In this document: positions 35,328 to 42,763 of the stretch, in pieces
Numbering within the stretch: position 1 is the first letter of the stretch
How the letters are laid out: each line of letters opens with the position of its first letter
Assembly (NCBI RefSeq): GCF_003387075.1
Contig: NZ_QUMQ01000001.1
Location: forward strand, 558,001 to 622,000
DNA: 64,000 nucleotides
Origin: Asanoa ferruginea
GTDB lineage: Bacteria; Actinomycetota; Actinomycetes; Mycobacteriales; Micromonosporaceae
Reading direction: 5' to 3'
Notes under the pieces: model-generated
What the model was told of the DNA's origin: nothing
The model's database searches: none
Seen by the model: the letters and a program-made list of their open reading frames with translations, nothing else
Made by a program: the position numbers and the translations under genes

Positions 35328-36668
35328 TCACGGAACGGGAACGAGACGGGCGGCGGTGTGCACGTTCTCGGGAATCGGGAGGCCCAGGTTGCCGCGGAGG
35401 GTGGTGGCCTCGTACTCGCTGCGGACGACGCCGCGCTCGCGCAGGATCGGCAGGACGCCCTCGGTGAACCGGGCGAACTCGCTCGGCGCGTTGACCGTGA
35501 CGTTGACGCCGTCGAACGCGCCGGCCTCCCACCAGCGCTGGATCTCGTCGGCCACGGTGCGCGGCGAGCCCACGAACGGCGACCGGCGCGAGTCCAAGGT
35601 GTGCTGCACGACCTGGCGCAGCGTGAATCCGTTGTCGCGGGCCAACTTCTTGATGCGATCAGCCTGGGTACGGAAGCTGCGGTCACCGAGGTCGCCGAGT
35701 TCCGGGAAGGGCGCGTCGAGGTCGTATTGCGAGAAGTCGTGCCAGCCGAACGGGCGACCGAGTTCCTTGAGCGCGCGGTCGAAGTTCTTCCCGCCGAGGA
35801 TCCGCTGTTCCTTCACCCGGGCTTCCTCGTCGGTGTCGGCGAGCACCAGGCTGATGCCGGGAACGATCAGGACGTTGTCGGGATCGCGCCCCTTGGCCGC
35901 GGCCCGGGCCCGGATGTCTTTGGCGAAGGCCTGGCCCTGCTCGATGGTTTGAGCGTGCGTGAAGATCGCCTCGGCGATGCCGGCGCCCAGATCACGTCCC
36001 TCGTCGGAGTCGCCGGCCTGGAAGATGACCGGCTGGCCCTGTGGCGACCGCTGGAGGTTGAGCGGGCCGACGACGGAGAAGTGCTCGCCGACGTGGTTGA
36101 GCGGGTGCTGCCGGGTCCGGTCGAAGAAGACGCCGCGTTCCTTGTCGCGCGGGAAGGCGTCGTCCTCGTAGGAGTCCCAGAGACCCTGCACGACGCGTAC
36201 GTGCTCCAGCGCCCGGCCGTACCGCGTGGCGTAGTCGTAGTGCTCTTGACGCCCGTAGTTGCCGGCCGTGCCGCCGTCGCCGGTCGCCACGACGTTCCAG
36301 CCGGCCCGGCCGCCGCTGATCACGTCGAGCGAGGCCAGCCGGCGGGCCACGTTGAAGGGATCGTTGTAGGAGGTGGTGAGCGTGCCCACCAGGCCGATGT
36401 TGGTGGTGTGCACGGCCACCGCCGACAGTAGCGTCAGCGGTTCGAGCCGGTTGAGGTAGTGGTTCGGCGAGTCCGGGGTGATGAACTGGCTGTCGACGAT
36501 GAAGACGTGGTCGAACTTGGCGGCCTCGGCCTCCTGGGCCCGGGCGATATACCAGCGGATGTCGACGCTGGCGTCGCCCGGGATCTCGGGGTCGAGCCAG
36601 GTGCTGTGCTGGCCCGGCCCGCCGACTCCGAGGAGAACGGCGCCGAGCTTGAGAGTCCTGCGAGTCAT
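35328..36668 (-). CDS. LLM-class FMNH2-dependent monooxygenase (NtaA/SnaA/DszA family), operon-leading
   Basis: A 446-residue luciferase-like monooxygenase, paralogous to 28991-30325: GVGGPGQHSTWLDP, HVFIVDSQF, NIGLVGTLTTSYNDPFNVARRLASLDVISGGRAGWNVVATGDGGTAGNYG, SPQGQPVIFQAG and TTLRGNLGLPIP. It probably oxidises an organosulfur or organonitrogen compound with FMNH2. ATG 36668 has gaagg about ten bases away. It leads an eleven-gene operon and lies 157 bases downstream of a Cys-ending leader frame. Confidence 0.92.
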   Translation of the reverse strand: MTRRTLKLGAVLLGVGGPGQHSTWLDPEIPGDASVDIRWYIARAQEAEAAKFDHVFIVDSQFITPDSPNHYLNRLEPLTLLSAVAVHTTNIGLVGTLTTSYNDPFNVARRLASLDVISGGRAGWNVVATGDGGTAGNYGRQEHYDYATRYGRALEHVRVVQGLWDSYEDDAFPRDKERGVFFDRTRQHPLNHVGEHFSVVGPLNLQRSPQGQPVIFQAGDSDEGRDLGAGIAEAIFTHAQTIEQGQAFAKDIRARAAAKGRDPDNVLIVPGISLVLADTDEEARVKEQRILGGKNFDRALKELGRPFGWHDFSQYDLDAPFPELGDLGDRSFRTQADRIKKLARDNGFTLRQVVQHTLDSRRSPFVGSPRTVADEIQRWWEAGAFDGVNVTVNAPSEFARFTEGVLPILRERGVVRSEYEATTLRGNLGLPIPENVHTAARLVPVP

Positions 36669-36723
36669 GGTGTACGTGGCCCTTCGATTGACGACGGCGG
36701 GGCGCGCGGGTACGCGGCGGCAC

Positions 36724-36745
36724 CGCGCGTTCGTGGGGACGCGCG
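36724..36745 (-). promoter_or_regulatory. Hairpin between leader peptide and first operon gene
   Basis: CGCGCGT (36724-36730) and ACGCGCG (36739-36745) form a perfect 7-bp stem. Longer-range CGGCACCGC (36718-36726) can instead pair with GCGGTGCCG (36788-36796). Two mutually exclusive structures between a leader frame and the first gene would suit attenuation, but this is not proven. Confidence 0.35.
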
Positions 36746-36825
36746 GCTACACCGTGGGTGGCGGGTTGGTTGGCTGACAGGCGGGCGGCGGTGCCGGCCC
36801 GTCGGTTAGTGGCGCGGGTGCCGGG

Positions 36826-36906
36826 TCAGCAACAGAGCGCCGCGGCGCTTCGACCGTAGTCAAGCCAGCGGCGACTGATCAGCATCACTGCGGGTCGCGG
36901 GCTCAT
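36826..36906 (-). CDS. Cysteine-type leader peptide (uORF)
   Basis: A 26-codon frame from ATG 36906, or 19 codons from ATG 36885, ends RRWLDYGRSAAALCC then TGA. Actinobacterial leader peptides upstream of sulfur-assimilation genes share the pattern Arg-Arg-x-(V/L)-D-L-x-R-x-x-S-A-(L/M)-C. Here Arg-Arg, Leu-Asp, Arg-Ser and Ala-Leu-Cys all fall in register. Two consecutive Cys codons (TGT TGC) just before the stop would make translation sensitive to cysteinyl-tRNA. It precedes the flavin-monooxygenase/ABC operon by 157 bases. Recognition rests on this short motif plus context. Confidence 0.72.
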   Translation of the reverse strand: MSPRPAVMLISRRWLDYGRSAAALCC

Positions 36907-36966
36907 GCTTCTGAGTATGTGGTGGCCCCGTGAGCGGTGTCCAACGAAGGATCGTGATGTGGATCC

Positions 36967-36981
36967 ATTACCGCTGCTAAT
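36967..36981. promoter_or_regulatory. LysR-type box (T-N11-A) upstream of lysR
   Basis: ATTACCGCTGCTAAT has the dyad ATTA-N7-TAAT and fits the LysR-family T-N11-A rule. It lies 25 bases before the lysR start and about 60 bases upstream of the leader-peptide start on the other strand, so the regulator could control both directions. Confidence 0.5.
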
Positions 36982-37005
36982 CGAATTCCTAGTAACCTGG
37001 TAGGC

Positions 37006-37881
37006 ATGAGCGGGAATCTGGACATCGTTCCGTTGCGCAGCTTCGTGGCGGTCGCCGACTGCGGCAGCTTCCAGCGTGCCGCGACATCGCTGCACCTCAC
37101 CCAGGGCGCGGTCAGCCAACACGTCCGTCGCTTGGAGGAGACCCTCGGCCGCAGCCTGGTCGAACGGCACGGCCGGGGCTCCCGCTTCACCCCCGACGGC
37201 GAGACGCTGCTCGGCCACGCCCGGCGGATCCTGCACGTGCACGACGAGACCCTGCGCGCGCTCTCGGTCGAGCCCGACCAGACCCTGGTGATCGGCTCGA
37301 CCGAACACGCCGCCGCCCAACTCCTCCCCGAGTTGGCGACCGCGCTCACCGCGACCATCACCGACTACCGGATCCGCTTCCGCATCGACCGCGGCGCGCA
37401 ACTCCGCTCGCAACTCGGCGACGGCCGGGTCGACCTGGCCCTGCTGATCGGCCCACCCGACGAGCCCGACGCCCGCACGGTCGGCGAACTGGAGCTGACC
37501 TGGTATGCGGCACCGGGCTGGCAGCGGCCGGGCCGCGGTCAACCGATCCCGATCGCGGCCTTCGACGCGCCGTGCGCGCTGCGTACCCGGGCGTTGGAGA
37601 CCCTCGCCGCCTCCGGCGTCGCCGCCGAGGTCGGCGCCGAGGCCGCACACCTCGCCGGCGTCCAGGCGGCCGTGCGGGCCGGGCTGGGCATCGGCCTGAT
37701 GGCTACGCTGGGCCAGTGCCCCGAAGGGCTCGTCGCCCGCGAAGACCTGCCAGCCGCGCACCCATTGCCGCTGTCCCTGTCACCGCGGCGCGGCCTGCCG
37801 GCCGGCCTCGCCGACGCGACGGCCGCGTCGCTGACCCGCCTGCTCGCCACCACACCCACCCCGCTGTTGGGAGCCGCCTGA
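37006..37881 (+). CDS. LysR-family transcriptional regulator
   Basis: A 291-residue LysR protein: HTH VPLRSFVAVADCGSFQRAATSLHLTQGAVSQHVRRLEETLGRSLVERHGRGSRFTPDGETLL (residues 8-70), then a periplasmic-binding-like co-inducer domain. It is divergent from the sulfur-type operon and most likely its activator. The stop overlaps the ATG of the cupin gene (TGATG), so the two are coupled. Confidence 0.9.
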   Translation: MSGNLDIVPLRSFVAVADCGSFQRAATSLHLTQGAVSQHVRRLEETLGRSLVERHGRGSRFTPDGETLLGHARRILHVHDETLRALSVEPDQTLVIGSTEHAAAQLLPELATALTATITDYRIRFRIDRGAQLRSQLGDGRVDLALLIGPPDEPDARTVGELELTWYAAPGWQRPGRGQPIPIAAFDAPCALRTRALETLAASGVAAEVGAEAAHLAGVQAAVRAGLGIGLMATLGQCPEGLVAREDLPAAHPLPLSLSPRRGLPAGLADATAASLTRLLATTPTPLLGAA

Positions 37882-38361
37882 TGTCCGCAGAAGACCCGCT
37901 CCGCACGCCCAGCGGGGTGCTCGTGCCCGCTGGCACCGACCCGTTCCACCGGCGCCTGCACCGCATCGCACCGGCCGGCCTGATCGACCAGACCTCACAG
38001 ACCACCGGCATGCGCCGGCGCGAGGCGATCAGCGGCAAAAACGGTTGGCGCCGAGCACCTGTGGATGGGCCAGACCCACGTGCCGGCCAGCACCAACTCG
38101 GGCAACCACCACCACGGCTCGTCGGAGACCGCCATCTTCGTACTCTCCGGGACGCCGTTGTTCGTCTTTCTCGATGTGGAAGGCGACGAGCCGATCGAGA
38201 CCCGCGTCCAGACCGCACCCGGCGACTACATCTTCGTGCCGCCCTTCGTGCCGCACCGGGAGGAGAACCCCGACCCCGACACGGAGGCCGTGGTGGTGAT
38301 CGCCCGCACGACCCAGGAAGCCATCGTCATCAACCTCGACGGCCTCAACTGGTCTGTCTAG
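37881..38361 (+). pseudogene. Cupin-domain protein gene with a one-base frameshift
   Basis: From ATG 37881 the frame reads a cupin-like N-terminus (GVLVPAGTDPFHRRL, GLIDQTSQTTGMRRREAISGK). It then loses homology, while the frame one base over continues WMGQTHVPASTNSGNHHHGSSETAIFVLSG and APGDYIFVPPFVPHREENP, the two cupin motifs with metal histidines. Removing one A from the five-A run 38037-38041 would give ISGKTVGAEHLWMGQ, restoring a 159-residue single cupin. It is either a true frameshift or a homopolymer sequencing error. Coupled to the LysR gene. Confidence 0.82.
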
Positions 38362-39242
38362 CGCAGCGCCAACAGGGCGGCGCTGATGTCTTCGCGGCCG
38401 TGGCCGGCCGCGACGGCGGTGTGCCATTGCCGGGACAGCGCGGCCAGCAGGGGCGGCACGTCGTCGCCCGCCGAGTCGATGGCCAGGTCGATGTCCTTGA
38501 GGGCCCATTCGAGCGGGAACTCGGGCGCGAAGTCGCCTCTGTCCATCTTGTGCAGCTTCGCGTCGGCGATCGGCGCGTCGAGTGGGCCGCCTTCGATGGC
38601 GTCCGCCAACTCCTCGTGGCCGATGTCGAAGCGGTCGGCCAGGGCCATCGTCTCGGCGACACCCTCGATCAGGATCGACATGTAGGCGTTGACGACCACC
38701 TTCATCTGGCTGCCGCGGCCGGCCTCGCCGAGCCATACCGTCCGGCGGCCCAACACGTCGAAGATCGGGCGCAGCGGTTTCGCCGCGGCGTGCGGTCCCG
38801 ATGCGAGGATGAGGAGTTGACCCTGCTCGGCGGGGCCCTTGCTGCCGGAGACAGGTGCGTCGACGAACCTGACCGCAGGCCGCGTGGCCGCGAGCCGGTC
38901 TCGCGTCCGCAGCGTCGCCGGGACGCCGATCGTGCCCATCTGCGCCCACACCGCGCCGTCGGCGAACGCGTCGACCGTGCCGCTGTCGAACATCACGGCG
39001 TCGAGCACGTCGGCGGTGGACAGCATCGTGATCACCACCGCCGCGTCCGCGACCGCCTCGCGTGCCGTCGCCTCGACCACCACACCCGCATCAGCGAGCG
39101 GTGCCGTCGCCGAGGCCGACCGGTCCCAGACCCGGGTGGTGAAGCCTGCGGCCACCAGGTTGCGGGCCATCGCCGAACCCATGATTCCCGCGCCGATCAC
39201 GGCGACCGGCGCGCCCGCCTCAACGCTCATCGGGACTGCCAT
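38358..39242 (-). CDS. Beta-hydroxyacid dehydrogenase (3-hydroxyisobutyrate dehydrogenase/GhrB-like) family
   Basis: A 294-residue NAD(P)-dependent dehydrogenase: VIGAGIMGSAMARNLVAAGF Rossmann motif, DAPVSGSKGPAEQGQLLILASG substrate loop, and GRGSQMKVVVNAYMS with the catalytic lysine. Members oxidise 3-hydroxyisobutyrate, tartronate semialdehyde or similar acids, or act as imine reductases. ATG 39242 has gggag about ten bases upstream. It is convergent with the cupin gene, overlapping by four bases. Confidence 0.9.
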   Translation of the reverse strand: MAVPMSVEAGAPVAVIGAGIMGSAMARNLVAAGFTTRVWDRSASATAPLADAGVVVEATAREAVADAAVVITMLSTADVLDAVMFDSGTVDAFADGAVWAQMGTIGVPATLRTRDRLAATRPAVRFVDAPVSGSKGPAEQGQLLILASGPHAAAKPLRPIFDVLGRRTVWLGEAGRGSQMKVVVNAYMSILIEGVAETMALADRFDIGHEELADAIEGGPLDAPIADAKLHKMDRGDFAPEFPLEWALKDIDLAIDSAGDDVPPLLAALSRQWHTAVAAGHGREDISAALLALR

Positions 39243-39308
39243 CGAGGATCTCCCTCCCGCGGCCTCCTGGCACAACATAACCCCGGAGCGGCAGGTGGCG
39301 TGCCGGTC

Positions 39309-40481
39309 TCACGACCCTGGAGCGGTTACCCCCAGGGCCATCATCGCGACGTCGTCGTCGAGGTCGCCGGCGAGCCGGCCGACGAGGCCGGTGAGTTCCG
39401 CGACGACGGCGTCGGCGGTGGTCGGTGCGACGTTCGCGACGAACGACCGCAGGGCCTCGCTTCCGTAGCGGCCGCCGGCCGGGTCGGTGCGGGCCTCGGT
39501 CAGCCCGTCGCTGTAGAGGATCAGCGTGTCGCCGGCGGCCAACGCGAAGCTGCGGGCGACCAGGCGCGGGGTGGCCAGGATGCCGATCAGGGTGCCGCCG
39601 AGGGTCGGCTGATAGTCGACGGTGCCGTCGGCCCGGGCCAGCAACGGCGCCGGGTGGCCACCGCCGGCGATGGTGACGGCATAGCCCGACGGAGTGGGTG
39701 TCAGCACGCCGAAGGTGACCGTGCAATGACGGTGTCCTTCGCTGCCGTAGTCCTGGAACAGCACCGCGTTGAGGTTGGCCAGCACGGCCGTGGGCGTCGC
39801 GTCGTAGACGGCCGCCGCTCGCAGGGTGTAGCGGGCGGCCGCGGTCACCGCCGCCGCGTCGATGCCCTTGCCGCGGACGTCACCGAGGAAGAACCCCCAC
39901 CGGCCGCCGTCGAGCGGGAACAGGTCGTAGAAGTCTCCGCCGACCTCGTCGGGCGATGCCATGTGGTAGTGGGCGGCGGCCTGCATGCCGGGCGGGGTCG
40001 GCAACGACGCCGGCAGCAGGCTGCGTTGCAGGCCGGCGACCAGCAGCCGCAGCCGCTCCCGTTCCCGCTCGGCGACCTGCCGCGCCCGGAGCAACTCCTG
40101 CTCGTACGCGCGTCGTGCCCGGGCGTCGAAGACGGTGGTGCGGATCAGCAACGGCTGACCATCGCTGCCGGTCTTGACCGTCGAGGTGACCAGCACGGGC
40201 AGCCGGGTGCCGTCGGCGGCCTTCAGGTCGAGCGCGATGCCGTTGACCTCGCCCTGCATCTGGAGCAACGGCGCGAAATGCGTCTCGTGGTAGATCTTGC
40301 CGCCGACGGTGAGCAGGTCGCTGAAGCGGCGCCGGCCCACGAGTTCGTCGCGGCTGTAGCCCAGCCAGCCGAGCAACGTGCTGTTGACTTTGGCGATCGT
40401 CCCATCGAGCAATGTGGACAGATTTCCGCACGGCGCGTGGTCGTAGAGCTCGTCGAGATCGTGTTCGACCGCGTCGTTCAT
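39309..40481 (-). CDS. PAS-PP2C (SpoIIE-type) phosphatase, RsbP-like
   Basis: A 390-residue phosphatase: PAS domain (about 10-120, CGNLSTLLDGTIAKVNSTLLGWLGYSRDELVGR), a coiled-coil linker (RRAYEQELLRARQVAERERERLRLLVAG), then a PP2C/SpoIIE domain with metal-binding GGDFYD (181-186), GDVRGKG (200-206) and SDGLTE. In Bacillus, RsbP has exactly this layout, works with RsbQ, and dephosphorylates RsbV to free sigma-B. The ATG overlaps the RsbQ-like gene (ATGA), supporting a functional pair. Confidence 0.88.
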   Translation of the reverse strand: MNDAVEHDLDELYDHAPCGNLSTLLDGTIAKVNSTLLGWLGYSRDELVGRRRFSDLLTVGGKIYHETHFAPLLQMQGEVNGIALDLKAADGTRLPVLVTSTVKTGSDGQPLLIRTTVFDARARRAYEQELLRARQVAERERERLRLLVAGLQRSLLPASLPTPPGMQAAAHYHMASPDEVGGDFYDLFPLDGGRWGFFLGDVRGKGIDAAAVTAAARYTLRAAAVYDATPTAVLANLNAVLFQDYGSEGHRHCTVTFGVLTPTPSGYAVTIAGGGHPAPLLARADGTVDYQPTLGGTLIGILATPRLVARSFALAAGDTLILYSDGLTEARTDPAGGRYGSEALRSFVANVAPTTADAVVAELTGLVGRLAGDLDDDVAMMALGVTAPGS

Positions 40482-41281
40482 CGAAGCGCGGCTGCGAAGG
40501 ACGCGATGGCCGCGGTGGTCGCCCCCGGCGCGCTGAGCTGCGGGCAGTGGCCGGTGGCGTCGAGCGTGACCAGTTGGCTGCCCGGGATCTGTGCGTGCAC
40601 GAACTCGCCCACCTCCGGCGGGGCGATCGCGTCGTTGGCGCACTGGAGCACCAGCGTCGGCACGGTGACCTTCGCCAGGTCGTCGCGGTTGTCGGACAGG
40701 AACGTCGTGTGGGCGAAGGCCCGGGCGACGGTGGGGTCGGTGCGGCAGAAGCTGTCGGTCAGCTCCGCACCGAGCTCGGGCCGATCGGGGTTTCCCATGA
40801 TCACTGGTGCCATCGCCGCGGACCAGCCGAGGTAGTTGCTGTCGAGCGACTCCAGCAGCTCGTCGATGTCGGCGCGGCTGAAGCCGCCCCGATAGTCGCC
40901 CTGGTCGATGTAGCAGGGTGACGGGGTCAGCAGCACCAGCGCGGCGAACCGGTCCGGCTCGCGGTTGGCGGCCAGCACCCCGATCATCGCGCTGACCGAG
41001 TGTCCGACGAACACCACGTCGCGCAGCGCGAACTCGCGGCAGATCTCCAACACGTCGTCGGCGTAGCCGTCGAGGGTCGAATATCGCTCGGCGTTCCACG
41101 CGGACAGATCGGACCTTCCCGCCCCAACATGGTCGAAAAGGAGGATCCGGGACTCGCGGCCCAGGTCGGGAGTCACCAGCCGCCACATGTTCTGATCACA
41201 GCCGAACCCGTGCGCCAACATGATCACCGGACCGTCGGCGCGGCCCGTGAACACCACGTTGCTCCGGGCGCGCACATCCAT
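40478..41281 (-). CDS. RsbQ-like alpha/beta hydrolase
   Basis: A 267-residue alpha/beta hydrolase of the RsbQ/KAI2/D14 family: NVVFTGRADGPVIMLAHGFGCDQNMWR and FDHVGAGRSDLSAW are family signatures. The triad S95 (VGHSVS), D217 (CANDAIAPP) and H245 (TGHCPQ) lies within two residues of RsbQ Ser96-Asp219-His247. RsbQ is required for RsbP signalling and probably turns over a hydrophobic signal. Translationally coupled to the PAS-PP2C gene, so it is read as an energy-stress input module. Confidence 0.9.
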   Translation of the reverse strand: MDVRARSNVVFTGRADGPVIMLAHGFGCDQNMWRLVTPDLGRESRILLFDHVGAGRSDLSAWNAERYSTLDGYADDVLEICREFALRDVVFVGHSVSAMIGVLAANREPDRFAALVLLTPSPCYIDQGDYRGGFSRADIDELLESLDSNYLGWSAAMAPVIMGNPDRPELGAELTDSFCRTDPTVARAFAHTTFLSDNRDDLAKVTVPTLVLQCANDAIAPPEVGEFVHAQIPGSQLVTLDATGHCPQLSAPGATTAAIASFAAALR

Positions 41282-41345
41282 GCCGCAATCCTCGCACCGT
41301 CGACCGGAGACGACGAACCGCCAAAGGAGACGGGTGACACATCCC

Positions 41346-41370
41346 GTTTCATCTGTCGACGGTTGGGCAC
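41346..41370 (+). promoter_or_regulatory. Sigma-B-like promoter of csbD
   Basis: GTTTC (41346-41350), 14 bases, then GGGCAC (41365-41370). This fits the Bacillus sigma-B and Streptomyces sigma-B/sigma-H type consensus (GTTT, 12-16 bases, GGGTAT/C) with one change in the -10 box. It lies 72 bases before the csbD start and on the csbD strand. Confidence 0.6.
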
Positions 41371-41441
41371 TCGATAGAGGTCACCACACCCCCAGAGGGA
41401 TTCCATCCCGAGGACCGTGGTGCGCAGAGATGAGGAATCGC

Positions 41442-41615
41442 ATGGGACTCGACGACAAAGCCAAGAACAAGGCCCAAGAGGCCGGCGGCGAGGTCAAAGA
41501 GCACGTCGGCAAGGCCACTGACGACAAGGACCTCGAGAACGAGGGCCGCGGCGACAAGGCGTCGGCAGACGTGAAGCAGGCCGGCGAGAAGATCAAGGAC
41601 GCATTCAAGCGCTGA
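41442..41615 (+). CDS. CsbD-family general stress protein
   Basis: A 57-residue, highly charged protein: DDKAKNKAQEAGGEVKEHVGKATDDKDLENEGRGDKASADVKQAGEKIKDAFKR, the standard CsbD family pattern. CsbD is a sigma-B-controlled stress protein in Bacillus; its molecular role is unknown. ATG 41442 follows tgagga. It is divergent from the RsbQ/RsbP-like pair and carries a sigma-B-like promoter. Confidence 0.93.
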   Translation: MGLDDKAKNKAQEAGGEVKEHVGKATDDKDLENEGRGDKASADVKQAGEKIKDAFKR

Positions 41616-41627
41616 TCTCGAGAGCAT

Positions 41628-41661
41628 CCGGTGGCCGGCGTCGCGCGACGCCGGCCACTGG
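41628..41661. terminator. Strong bidirectional terminator after csbD
   Basis: GTGGCCGGCGTC (41631-41642) pairs with GACGCCGGCCAC (41647-41658) around the loop GCGC, and the stem extends by three more pairs including a wobble. It separates csbD from the convergent questin-oxidase-like gene. Confidence 0.85.
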
Positions 41662-41666
41662 CATGT

Positions 41667-42719
41667 TCAGCGCGCGGACACCCGACCCCGGAAGCGCTCC
41701 GCGCCAACCAGCAGAGTCACGTCCCGGGTACGCGCGTACTCGCGCCCCGCGGCCTCGGTCAGCTTGATCACGTGTTCGTCGCCGTGCTCGATCGCGCGGG
41801 CGTCGAGCGTCTCCAGCAGCGCACCGGGGTCAGCGTCGGCGGCGGCGGCCTCCGCCGGAAGGCGCGGCGAGGCGAACGCGGCGACGATCCCGCCGACCAC
41901 TTGCCAGCTCGCCGCGACGCTCGCCCGCCGCAGCTCGGCCGGCAACTCGGGCAGCACGAGGCGGACGGCCGCGGGTGCGGTCACCGCGTGGCAGAACGCG
42001 ATCGGCGCGTCCTCCCGGGCGACCAGCACGCGGGCAGCGGCGCCGATGAGCTCGTCGAGCGCGTCATCCGGCGTCTGCGGCGCGTGCCACTCGTCGAGAC
42101 CCTCGGCGAGGCCGTCGAGCCGGCACAGCGACACCAACCGACCGCCGATGCCCAGGCCCTCGGACGCTATCGCCGGGTCGAGCCGAGGCAGCCGGCGCAG
42201 GGCGGTGACCGAATCGGATCCGCCCACGAGACTCGGGTCGCCGGGCAGGGTCTGGTAGCGCGCCGCCCAGAAACCCAGCCCCTGGGCGAGCTCGTCGACC
42301 AGCAGTGGATGCGGCTCGGCACCGGCAGCGCGCAGTGACCGCACCGCGTGCGCCGTGCGGATCACGCCGTGGGTCGCGCTCGCGGCCAGGCCGGGCAGCA
42401 ACCTCGGCCACCACCGCAACAGCAGGTCGCGCCAGGACAGCTCCTGTGCCTGGCGGCGCAGGTAGGCGGTCCAGTCGCCGAACAGCGCCGCGTCGCCGAG
42501 ACGCTCGCGCCAGTCGTCATCGGTGATGCCGCGACGAACCTCCGGAGCGGCATCGAGCCGGGCGCGATAGCCGTCGACCCAACCAGGAACGGCGGCGGAG
42601 CCGCCCAGATGGGTCAGCGCTTCGGCGGCCATCGGCCCGTGATTCGCGAGAAAACCGTCGAACTCGGGGCCGGTGCCACGTAACCGGTCGAGGGCGTCGA
42701 GGAGCACCTGATCAGTCAT
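41667..42719 (-). CDS. Questin-oxidase-family (DUF4243) protein
   Basis: A 350-residue protein of the questin oxidase family. FLANHGPMAAEALTHLG near residue 24 is its hallmark, with HGVIRTAHAVRSL and FCHAVTAPAAVRLVLPEL providing conserved histidines later on. Fungal members carry out Baeyer-Villiger ring opening of anthraquinones; bacterial members are mostly uncharacterised. AGGA about nine bases before ATG 42719 serves as ribosome site. A SoxR-box-like dyad lies 16-37 bases upstream, suggesting induction by redox-active compounds. Confidence 0.85.
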   Translation of the reverse strand: MTDQVLLDALDRLRGTGPEFDGFLANHGPMAAEALTHLGGSAAVPGWVDGYRARLDAAPEVRRGITDDDWRERLGDAALFGDWTAYLRRQAQELSWRDLLLRWWPRLLPGLAASATHGVIRTAHAVRSLRAAGAEPHPLLVDELAQGLGFWAARYQTLPGDPSLVGGSDSVTALRRLPRLDPAIASEGLGIGGRLVSLCRLDGLAEGLDEWHAPQTPDDALDELIGAAARVLVAREDAPIAFCHAVTAPAAVRLVLPELPAELRRASVAASWQVVGGIVAAFASPRLPAEAAAADADPGALLETLDARAIEHGDEHVIKLTEAAGREYARTRDVTLLVGAERFRGRVSAR

Positions 42720-42734
42720 GATTGTCTATCCTGC

Positions 42735-42756
42735 GACCTCAACCCGGCTTGAGGTC
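42735..42756 (-). promoter_or_regulatory. SoxR-box-like dyad upstream of questin-oxidase-like gene
   Basis: GACCTCAA (42735-42742) and TTGAGGTC (42749-42756) are a perfect 8-bp inverted repeat with a 6-base spacer. On the minus strand the central 18 bases read CCTCAAGCCGGGTTGAGG, close to the E. coli SoxR box CCTCAAGTTAACTTGAGG. No MerR-family gene is in the window, so a distant regulator must be assumed. Confidence 0.6.
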
Positions 42757-42763
42757 AACTCCT

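Larger units (their letters stand above)
36669..37005. promoter_or_regulatory. Divergent regulatory region (337 bp) between sulfur operon and lysR
   Basis: Apart from the leader frame (36826-36906) and the hairpins near 36724, this spacer contains the A/T-rich lysR promoter side (36961-37005). That stretch has ATTA-N7-TAAT (36967-36981) and a CCTA/TAGG dyad (36988-37004) next to the lysR start. No further gene is visible. Confidence 0.55.

Noticed and set aside
36478-36777. Short plus-strand frames over the monooxygenase start and spacer
   Set aside because: They overlap the coding start of the LLM gene and have no ribosome site or motif.
38037-38041. The A5 run as a programmed frameshift site
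   Set aside because: It is not a proper slippery heptamer, no stimulatory structure is visible, and cupins of this type are not made by frameshifting.
37572-40835. A very long plus-strand open frame (over 1,000 codons)
   Set aside because: It runs antisense through the dehydrogenase and PP2C genes, has low-complexity Arg/Gly/Ala composition and no motifs; a typical high-GC shadow.
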